From: an uncultured Bacteroides sp.
Lineage (GTDB): Bacteria; Bacteroidota; Bacteroidia; Bacteroidales; Bacteroidaceae
Direction of reading: 5' to 3'
NCBI GenBank assembly: GCA_947038155.1
Contig: CAMQVH010000020.1
Location: 1-49,669 of the forward strand
Length of the DNA stretch: 49,669 nt
The position numbers were made by a program, and so were the translations under genes. The notes beneath the pieces are model-generated. The model saw only the letters and a list, made by a program, of their open reading frames with translations. It was not told the DNA's origin and did no database searches. Below, piece after piece: positions 43,275 to 49,669 of this stretch. Every line of letters begins with the position of its first letter. Position 1 is the stretch's first letter.

Positions 43275-46200
43275 TTAGAATACAACATTAAGTCCTAAAG
43301 AGAGAGAGCGTTGCTGCGGATATTTGTACGGGTCGTCCAATTCCGGGTCAAATCCTTCCGGCGTATGTTTGAAGGTCAGCAGGTTTTCTCCTGTAAAGTA
43401 GATACGGCATTTCTGTATTCCCCACTGTTGGGTAAGGGTGGCAGGCAGTGTGTAGCCCAACGACAATGATTTCAGACGCAGGTAAGAGGCATTGAGCAGG
43501 TAGCGTGTCTGGCTTTGTCCCAAAGCCGAGCCACCGTTGAAGCGTGCCACCGGCAACCATGCGCCTGTATTGTCTTCGCGCCAGTAGTCGTTGCCCACAG
43601 CGGTGGGAACCTGCCACATACTTCCGTATTGCCATTTGAAGGTGTGCGGAAGCATCAGGTCGCGTTTGCCTACGCCTTGGAAGAAAATGCCCAAGTCGAA
43701 ACCTTTCCAGTCGCCTGAAAGGTTGAATCCGTAGCGGTAACGGGCTCTGTTGTTACCGATAATTTTCATATCACCGGAGTTGCCCACTCTGTTTTCTCCA
43801 TTGTCTACGACTCCGTTTCCGTCGATGTCGATGAATTTGATATCACCGGGCACTTTGCTGATACCGCCATCCAGTTTCGATTGGTTGGGTGCCGATGCGA
43901 TTTCGTCGGGAGACTGGAATAAGGTAGATTCGTATCCCCAGATTTCACCTATTTTCTGTCCTTCGTAATAGGAAGAAGATAACGATTTGGTCGGATTGTC
44001 ATATTTGGTGATTTCCGCTTGCGTGTCGGAAAGGTTGAATCCGATGCTATAGTGAAGTCCGTTTTCCAGCTGGTCATTCCAAGTCAAAGCCAACTCCCAT
44101 CCGCGTGTCACCATATCGGCGGCATTTTCCAAAGGTTCGCTCATACCTAAGATATTGGGTAATATTCTACCCGGACCTAACATGTCTGTTGTTTTACGTT
44201 GGTAGTAGTCGAATGTACCTTTCAAGCGGTTTTGCAATGTGCTGAAATCAAGACCCAAGTCCCATTGCGTTACCTTTTCCCAAGTTACGGAATTGCTCAC
44301 CAATCCGCCGGGCAATACATATTGCGGTTGCTTTCCGCCCATGATATATCCCAATGTTCCTGTGCTGTAGTTAGACAGGTAGGCATACCATCCATTGTCC
44401 AGTGCCTGGTTGGCAAGGCTACCGTAGGATGCTCTTATCTTTAATTCATCGAAGAATTCGTTGGTAGGTTGTTTGAACCAGCTTTCTTCAGACAGTCTCC
44501 ATCCCAAAGAGAAAGAGGGGCTGAATACCGCACGGTCATTCTTGGGGAACTTGGAAGACAAGTCGTAACGGCCGTTTGCTTCCAGCAAATAGCGGTCTGC
44601 AAAACTGTAGTTGACGCGGAAGAAGCCGCTTCGAGTAGCCCAGCTTCCCTCTGAATTGCCTACAGATTTTTCACCGATAGCCGAGCCCATTGAAGGGAGG
44701 TCGTTGGAAATAAGCTCACTGCGGCTTGCCGAGAAACTGCGGGTGTGCTTGGTTTCCTGATTGTAACCCGCCATCACTTTGAAATAATGTTTGCCTGTAG
44801 TGAGTTCGTAATCACCAAACAAGTTGAAGGCATTGTAAGTATCGTTTGCCTGACTTTCTGAAACATCGCTTGGTTTGGAGTGTTGGAAGACTTGCAGGAA
44901 TTGGCCGTCGGCACCATACTCGTTGAAGGTTTTGCGGTGGTTCTTGTTGTGTTCCGCATAATAATTGAACGTATAGTCCATGTTGATGGTCAGTCCTTTC
45001 AGCGGAGTCAGTTTCAGTGCAAGAGTATTCCAGTAGTCGTTTTTGGTGGTTTTGCGTGAACCCATTTCGTCCAAAACGGCGGCGAAGTTGGTGTAGTTAC
45101 CCTGTCCTGCCCAGTTGCCGTCGGGATGTTTCACCGGCATTAACGGCTGGGTGTCGTTACCAATCCAGGATTCACCGTGCACGGCATCCTGTGCCAGTCC
45201 GTTCAATTCCGTACGGATGTAGCTGGTTTTCATAGACACGTTCATCCAATTATTGATGTCATAATTGATGTTGTTGACCATGTTGAATTTGCGGAAACCT
45301 TCATTACCATAGCGCAACAGAGAGCCTTGGTCCGTATAGCCGACAGAGGTGTAATACGTTGCTTTGTCGCTACCACCGCTAATGTTCACGTTGTATTTCT
45401 GAACGGGATAGTTTTTCTTATACATTTCCTTCATCCAGTCCGTATTGCCGCAATATGCATATTTGCCGGCTTGGCAGTTTCCATATTGCCAGCTGCTTGG
45501 ATCGGTTGTTATAAATACCGGCAAGTTGTTCGCCGGATCATTGAAATACGCCTGGATATGATCCATTTCCTCTTGGCTGAACAGGTCACGACCGCTGGTT
45601 GTATTGTTGGCAGCGTTCATCCAGTTGGCATATTGCATGGAGTTCATGTATTCCGGACGGGTGGTCGGGCTGTTGAATGAAACGGAAGCGTCTAACGATA
45701 CCTGTGTAGGCAGGTTTTTACGGCCGCTTTTCGTTGTAATGAGGATAACACCATACGCCGCACGTGCTCCGTAGATAGAGGCGGACGCCGCGTCTTTCAA
45801 TACGGACACGCTTGCCACATCCTGCGGGTTAATCAAGTTCGGGTCCATTTGTACTCCGTCTACCAATACCAACGGGCTACCTCCATTGATAGACGTCTCA
45901 CCACGAACGTTGAAAGTAGAACCTTTTCCCGGTTGTCCGCTGGTCGTAATGTTCAAGTTAGGAATTGTTCCTTGCAGACCTTGTCCTAAATTGACGATAG
46001 GACGGTTGGCCAATACCTTGTCGTCCACTGCGGAAACGGCACCGGTCAGGTTGGCTTTCTTGACAGTGGCATAACCTACCACTACTACTTCATCTAATGT
46101 TTTTGTGTCTTCCTTTAGTGTTATTTTCAACGGTTTACCGTCCCATACGATTTCCGAGTCTATATAACCCACGTATGAAACAACTATGACATCACCTTTC

Positions 46201-46448
46201 TTTACGTTGGGGATATTGAAATCTCCGTCCAGTCCGGTGATAGTTCCGTTAGTTGTACCTTTGACGATAACCGATGCGCCGATGATGGTCTCACCGTTTT
46301 GGTCTACAACGATGCCCGTACAAGTATTATTCTGTTGTACGGCATACATGTTCGCAGCTTCTGCGTAAGGTGCGGCCTGCATATATCCGGTAGAGAATCC
46401 GGATAAAAGTAGCATTGCACTTACTAACTTCAGTCGTTCTTTTTTCAT
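43275..46448 (-). CDS. SusC/RagA-family TonB-linked outer-membrane transporter
   Basis: This 1057-residue receptor imports glycans in a TonB-dependent way. It has a signal peptide (~1-25), an N-terminal CarboxypepD_reg-like domain (~42-118: 'CTGIVVDQNGETIIGASVIVKG', 'ITGLDGDFNIPNVKKGD'), the SusC TonB-box/plug junction 'LDEVVVVGYATVKKANLTGAV' (~117-137), a plug domain with 'PLVLVDGVQMDPNLINPQDVASVSVLKDAASASIYG', and a ~800-residue barrel. The C-terminus ends in an aromatic residue (LGLNVVF). It forms a pair with the downstream SusD gene. An N-terminal domain for an anti-sigma factor is not seen and no sigma/anti-sigma or HTCS regulator is in the window, so its control is not visible. Confidence 0.95.
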   Translation of the reverse strand: MKKERLKLVSAMLLLSGFSTGYMQAAPYAEAANMYAVQQNNTCTGIVVDQNGETIIGASVIVKGTTNGTITGLDGDFNIPNVKKGDVIVVSYVGYIDSEIVWDGKPLKITLKEDTKTLDEVVVVGYATVKKANLTGAVSAVDDKVLANRPIVNLGQGLQGTIPNLNITTSGQPGKGSTFNVRGETSINGGSPLVLVDGVQMDPNLINPQDVASVSVLKDAASASIYGARAAYGVILITTKSGRKNLPTQVSLDASVSFNSPTTRPEYMNSMQYANWMNAANNTTSGRDLFSQEEMDHIQAYFNDPANNLPVFITTDPSSWQYGNCQAGKYAYCGNTDWMKEMYKKNYPVQKYNVNISGGSDKATYYTSVGYTDQGSLLRYGNEGFRKFNMVNNINYDINNWMNVSMKTSYIRTELNGLAQDAVHGESWIGNDTQPLMPVKHPDGNWAGQGNYTNFAAVLDEMGSRKTTKNDYWNTLALKLTPLKGLTINMDYTFNYYAEHNKNHRKTFNEYGADGQFLQVFQHSKPSDVSESQANDTYNAFNLFGDYELTTGKHYFKVMAGYNQETKHTRSFSASRSELISNDLPSMGSAIGEKSVGNSEGSWATRSGFFRVNYSFADRYLLEANGRYDLSSKFPKNDRAVFSPSFSLGWRLSEESWFKQPTNEFFDELKIRASYGSLANQALDNGWYAYLSNYSTGTLGYIMGGKQPQYVLPGGLVSNSVTWEKVTQWDLGLDFSTLQNRLKGTFDYYQRKTTDMLGPGRILPNILGMSEPLENAADMVTRGWELALTWNDQLENGLHYSIGFNLSDTQAEITKYDNPTKSLSSSYYEGQKIGEIWGYESTLFQSPDEIASAPNQSKLDGGISKVPGDIKFIDIDGNGVVDNGENRVGNSGDMKIIGNNRARYRYGFNLSGDWKGFDLGIFFQGVGKRDLMLPHTFKWQYGSMWQVPTAVGNDYWREDNTGAWLPVARFNGGSALGQSQTRYLLNASYLRLKSLSLGYTLPATLTQQWGIQKCRIYFTGENLLTFKHTPEGFDPELDDPYKYPQQRSLSLGLNVVF

Positions 46449-46601
46449 AAATACAATATTAAAAGGTATATTAAAAAATAATTTAAAACTTGATTATGAC
46501 TTGCCCTATTAGTGAAAGTTTGGTTTTTCCATACGGTTAATTTTAAGTTAACAAGTTAATATATTCGTTCTTTTTTTAAGGTTTATTTTAGAACTTATCG
46601 G

Positions 46602-46609
46602 CAAATTTA
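46602..46609 (-). promoter_or_regulatory. Predicted -7 box of susC
   Basis: The minus-strand TAAATTTG matches TAnnTTTG; no TTTG is found at the right -33 distance, so the promoter may need an activator. It would give a leader of ~145 nt before the susC ATG. The MITE-like element starts ~75 bp further upstream. Confidence 0.35.
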
Positions 46610-46682
46610 TAAAATAATATCAATATGCGGAAATATTAGGCAAAATTTCTTGAAATTTATTTTAGCGGTTGGGGGATAGATA

Positions 46683-46863
46683 CACGGCTCTTTCATTTAA
46701 CTTTGATACAACTACTCAAATATTTGATTGTATGATAGTTATATTATTACTAACATCAGATTTCAATATCTGTGTTGTTTCGGATGAAGGAACAAATAAC
46801 TGCTAACGGGCTATTAGTCATGCCATTTGAGATTTCTGCGCATTTTTAAATGAAAGAGCCGTG
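46683..46863. mobile_element. MITE-like element with perfect terminal inverted repeats and target duplication
   Basis: The 181-bp non-coding element is bounded by perfect 18-bp inverted repeats (CACGGCTCTTTCATTTAA at 46683-46700 and its complement at 46846-46863). Immediately outside are perfect 10-bp direct repeats GGGATAGATA (46673-46682 and 46864-46873), the expected target duplication. It has no transposase and must have moved with one supplied in trans; a 10-bp duplication would fit IS4-group enzymes among others. It sits between the C1 peptidase terminator and the susC promoter. Confidence 0.85.
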
Positions 46864-46936
46864 GGGATAGATATCAGATTATGGGACAGGGAAAGTGGGG
46901 AGAAGGAGTCGTGTTTTTTGTGTAGTATGTTTTTAG

Positions 46937-47001
46937 AAGGTGATGGATGTCACCTTGCCGGAAGATGGTGTGCCGGAATTTGAGTTTTGGCACACCATCT
47001 T
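46937..47001. terminator. Two hairpins downstream of the C1 peptidase gene
   Basis: A 13-bp perfect stem AAGATGGTGTGCC/GGCACACCATCTT (46962-46974 and 46989-47001) lies 11 bp after the peptidase stop, and a second stem AAGGTGA/TCACCTT (46937-46956) follows. T-rich sequence is poor on the minus strand but good on the plus strand. They probably end the peptidase transcript by structure or shield susC from antisense reading. Confidence 0.5.
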
Positions 47002-47012
47002 TTGAAAGTTTT

Positions 47013-48197
47013 TTATTTGATACCCAACTTTTTGGCGATTTCTTTGGGAAGGGCATCTTTGTGTACAAGAATATTCATAGTCTTGTAAGCGACGAATGCT
47101 TTGGAAGCATACCAGATACCATTGTATTTGCCTGATTTACCCCATGAGTTCTTCACCATGAAGTATTCTTTTCCGTTCTGGTCTTTGGCGATACCGTAGA
47201 TAACCATTCCATGGTCATCTGTTGTTTCCCAGTTGTCGAAAGCGACCTGACGCATTTCCTGGGTAATATCCTTTTCCGGGAAAGGTTTGGTGAACAATTC
47301 TCTGCGTTTGTCGGCGGCAGTCAGACCTGTCCAGCGTGCCATATCAGAACCGGAAAGTTCTGTTTCCTTGGTAATGTCAGGCATAACGGCTATACCATCG
47401 CGTGAGAATCCTTGTTCGCTCACGTCGCTACCCCATGCGAAAGTATAACCTTTCTTTACAGCGTTGTCCATTACAGCCATCAGTTCGTCGATAGGCAGGT
47501 TGTAAGACAAACCGTTGCGCCAGTTGTCCTGAATTTCGATGGAGAATTGCGAGTAGAACGGATGATGTGTATAAGAAGTCAGGGATACGTAGTCGTCAGG
47601 GTTGAATCCAAGTGATTGGACAAAGGATTGCGGTGTGTATTCTTTGCCCTGGTAGGTGAAGTTTTCCGGGCATTTTCCTAAATAGGTGTCATAGATAGCT
47701 GCCAGTCCGTTTCTCCATACCGGTGTGAGTTTCTTGAGGTTACCTTTGGCTATGGCGTTGATATAGCCTGAAGCAACAGCGTCCAGTTCGTTATGTACCG
47801 GCAACGAGTCGCCATACATGATACCTGGCATCACTTCCTGCGGAACGATACCGTAGTTCTTGATGCAATATATGACATCGTAGAAACTTCCGCCCGGGGA
47901 GAAAGAACTGTCACCGTGATAGCGTACATAGTTTATTCCGCGATCCTGCATCGTTTTGTGTACGACAAACATTTCTGCCAGGTCGTACTCGCCTTTGCCC
48001 ATACGGAGTAATTCTGATTCTACGAATCCGAGCCCGGAAAAACTCCAGCACGTACTCGAACGGTTCTGGTTCTTGATGGAAGTAATAGGGTTTTCTTTCA
48101 CTGTCGTGAATACAAATCCCTCTTGGGGCTTTGCGTCTTGTGCCATCATGCCCAGGCTACATAAGCCCCAGGCAGCAATAAGGATACTCTTTTTCAT
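47013..48197 (-). CDS. Secreted C1-family cysteine peptidase (bleomycin hydrolase/PepC-like)
   Basis: From ATG 48197 (MKKSILIAAWGLCSLGMMAQ) this is a 394-residue exported papain-fold peptidase. A signal peptide (~1-20) is followed by the catalytic residues of the C1B family: Gln44 and Cys50 in NQNRSSTCWSF, His329 in DDHGMVIYG and Asn350 in KNSWG. The layout and length agree with aminopeptidase C/bleomycin hydrolase-type enzymes of Bacteroides. An upstream ATG (48212, MNIIR) is in frame, but the downstream one gives a normal signal peptide and sits ~28 nt from the predicted start of transcription. The cleavage specificity is unknown; periplasmic or surface peptide processing is likely. Confidence 0.85.
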   Translation of the reverse strand: MKKSILIAAWGLCSLGMMAQDAKPQEGFVFTTVKENPITSIKNQNRSSTCWSFSGLGFVESELLRMGKGEYDLAEMFVVHKTMQDRGINYVRYHGDSSFSPGGSFYDVIYCIKNYGIVPQEVMPGIMYGDSLPVHNELDAVASGYINAIAKGNLKKLTPVWRNGLAAIYDTYLGKCPENFTYQGKEYTPQSFVQSLGFNPDDYVSLTSYTHHPFYSQFSIEIQDNWRNGLSYNLPIDELMAVMDNAVKKGYTFAWGSDVSEQGFSRDGIAVMPDITKETELSGSDMARWTGLTAADKRRELFTKPFPEKDITQEMRQVAFDNWETTDDHGMVIYGIAKDQNGKEYFMVKNSWGKSGKYNGIWYASKAFVAYKTMNILVHKDALPKEIAKKLGIK

Positions 48198-48641
48198 TCT
48201 TATGATGTTCATATTAAATTAGTTTTGGCTACAAATATAATGATTCCTCTTTTGAAAACCATCCATTTGGATTCAATTTGCATAAAAAAAGAATGAATAT
48301 TACTGTATCTTGGCACGATAAGTCCGTTTGGAGAAGGTGATGTTGGTCTCTTCTTTTCAATATCATTCCCGCCCGAACGGTCACAGTCGATCGTCAATTT
48401 ATGCTGTATGCCAAAATCTGCGGAAACGTATGATTATTGTTAAGTCTTTTCTTACTTAAAACAATAAAGTTAGCCTAAAGTTACATAGATTGATGCAGAA
48501 AAAAATAAGATTTTGTTTGAATATTTGCTATTTTTGTCGGGTAATCTGTTTTTTGTTTGTTTTTATAATAAATATGCAACCAACAGTAATTAGACGGAGT
48601 ATGTAGAGAGAGTGGTAAATAAAAATAGGGGGAGATAAAAA
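48198..48641. promoter_or_regulatory. Divergent promoter region between the C1 peptidase and patatin genes
   Basis: This 444-bp region has no gene. A minus-strand -7 box TATATTTG (48232-48239) serves the peptidase, and a plus-strand -7 box TATTTTTG (48529-48536) serves the patatin gene, leaving ~100 nt of leader. Both lack a good -33 box. A purine-rich GGGGGAGA ~9 bp before the ATG at 48642 is the patatin ribosome site. Confidence 0.4.
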
Positions 48642-49487
48642 ATGAAGAATTTGGAAATAGATGAATTTACCGGCTTGGTGTTGGAAGGCGGGGGAATGCG
48701 CGGAGTGTTCACTTGCGGGGTGCTCGATTATTTCATGGATCATGATATTCGTTTTCCTTATGCGATAGGGGTGTCTGCCGGAGCGTGCAATGGACTGTCC
48801 TATGCTTCCCGTCAACGGGGACGTGCCAAATACAGCAACATTGACCTGCTGGAAAAATACAATTATATCGGTCTGAAGTACTTGCTCAAGAAACGGAATA
48901 TCCTCGACTTCGATTTGCTGTTCAATGAGTTTCCCGAACACATCCTTCCGTATGATTATGAGACGTATTTTGCTTCGCCCGAACGTTTCGTTATGGTGAC
49001 GACGAATTGCCTGACGGGAGAAGCCAACTACTTTGAAGAGAAAAAAGACAAGAACCGGGTGATTGACATTGTCCGTGCTTCCAGCAGCCTGCCTATTGTT
49101 TGTCCCATCGCTTATGTGGACGGTATTCCGATGCTTGATGGGGGAATCGTAGACTCTATTCCTTTGCAGCGTGCCATTTCCGACGGTTACACTCGCAATG
49201 TCGTTGTGCTCACCCGTAATCGTGGTTATCGGAAAGACTCGAAAGATATTCGCGTTCCGTCATTCATATACCGTAAATATCCGAATTTGCGCGAAGCGCT
49301 GGGGCGTCGTTGTGCCGTGTATAATGAACAGTTGGAAATGGTGGAGCGTATGGAAGACGAGGGAAAGATTATCGTTATCCGTCCGTTGAAACCTGTTGCC
49401 GTAGACCGCATCGAAAGAGATGTGCGGAAGCTGACGGAGTTTTATCAAGAAGGATATGAGTGTGCAAGAGCTTTATTTGAGGAATAA
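48642..49487 (+). CDS. Patatin-like phospholipase
   Basis: This 281-residue cytoplasmic or membrane-associated lipid acyl hydrolase has the patatin fold: oxyanion loop LEGGGMRGVF (~14-23), catalytic Ser45 in GVSAG, and the dyad Asp166 in LDGG. There is no signal peptide or membrane segment, and its length matches the YjjU/RssA-type bacterial patatins. It stands alone on the plus strand with its own promoter region and good ribosome site. Confidence 0.9.
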   Translation: MKNLEIDEFTGLVLEGGGMRGVFTCGVLDYFMDHDIRFPYAIGVSAGACNGLSYASRQRGRAKYSNIDLLEKYNYIGLKYLLKKRNILDFDLLFNEFPEHILPYDYETYFASPERFVMVTTNCLTGEANYFEEKKDKNRVIDIVRASSSLPIVCPIAYVDGIPMLDGGIVDSIPLQRAISDGYTRNVVVLTRNRGYRKDSKDIRVPSFIYRKYPNLREALGRRCAVYNEQLEMVERMEDEGKIIVIRPLKPVAVDRIERDVRKLTEFYQEGYECARALFEE

Positions 49488-49535
49488 ACGGCCTTCATTC
49501 TTCTTTTATTGAATGGCGGATAGGACAGTTGTTTT

Positions 49536-49669
49536 TTACTCTGAGTTTGTTGTATATTGTTCGGCAGCCCTTTTTAGTTTCTTGCCCATCAATTCTATCA
49601 ATGTCTGCGGATACAGAATTTGTATTCCGTCGGCATATCCGAAGAATACCCGTTCCAGTTCGTGGTTGA
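49536..49669 (-). CDS. C-terminal end of a probable WYL-domain regulator (5' end outside window)
   Basis: Translating the minus strand from the right edge gives an open frame of 43 residues that ends at a TAA (49536-49538): it reads FGYADGIQILYPQTLIELM followed by GKKLKRAAEQY. This layout (a strand, then 'V/I-x-V/I-L-x-P-x-x-L', then a basic helix) is the usual end of WYL-domain transcription factors. The frame runs off the window, so the start and the HTH part are not visible. It faces the patatin gene (convergent). Confidence 0.6.
   Translation of the reverse strand, partial: NHELERVFFGYADGIQILYPQTLIELMGKKLKRAAEQYTTNSE

Overview
The window looks like a Bacteroides (Bacteroidales) chromosome. 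The evidence is a SusC/SusD pair with a lipoprotein signal on SusD, several TAnnTTTG-type -7 boxes, a DUF3408/MobC/relaxase mobilization module typical of Bacteroides elements, and generally weak Shine-Dalgarno sequences. No rRNA, tRNA or CRISPR array was seen.

Left chromosomal block (1-14792). This holds the end of a BamA/TamA-type outer-membrane barrel gene overlapping a phosphoethanolamine transferase, then a cbpA-cbpM (J-domain chaperone and modulator) pair ending in a strong hairpin terminator. Facing it is a minus-strand operon of a small unknown protein, a 1686-residue DUF4132-type protein and a free methionine-(R)-sulfoxide reductase. Next is a minus-strand etfB-etfA-acyl-CoA dehydrogenase operon with a recognisable promoter and terminator, and a GNAT acetyltransferase.

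Mobilizable defence island (about 14.95-34.3 kb). Reading from its right end leftward it carries two tandem tyrosine recombinases, two small helix-turn-helix proteins, a DUF3408 protein, a candidate oriT, mobC, a MOBP-like relaxase and a membrane/coiled-coil protein. The cargo is one tightly spaced minus-strand operon: XRE regulator - brxP (PAPS-reductase/DndC-like with ferredoxin cysteines) - brxC (large P-loop ATPase) - pglZ - brxL (AAA+) - an AlbA_2/Schlafen-type ATP-binding protein. This gene set matches type 4 BREX, one of the least studied BREX types. It has no PglX methyltransferase, and its BrxL has no Lon peptidase domain. A 19-bp near-identical pair (17/19) at 14954 and 34283 is a candidate att pair.

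Right of the island (34.6-38.8 kb). A TonB-linked outer-membrane barrel protein has paired 11-bp repeats upstream. It is followed by a small unknown ORF, a convergent PAS-LuxR regulator, and an intergenic region with four copies of the palindrome ACTATAGT at exact 22-bp spacing.

Right chromosomal block (38.8-49.7 kb). This is a fucose-related polysaccharide utilization locus, all on the minus strand: SusC, SusD, a terminator, a small outer-membrane barrel and a GH29 alpha-L-fucosidase lipoprotein. Upstream of susC is a 181-bp MITE-like element with perfect 18-bp terminal inverted repeats and perfect 10-bp flanking duplications. Then come a secreted C1-family (bleomycin hydrolase/PepC-like) peptidase, a patatin-like phospholipase, and the C-terminal end of a probable WYL-domain protein running off the right edge.
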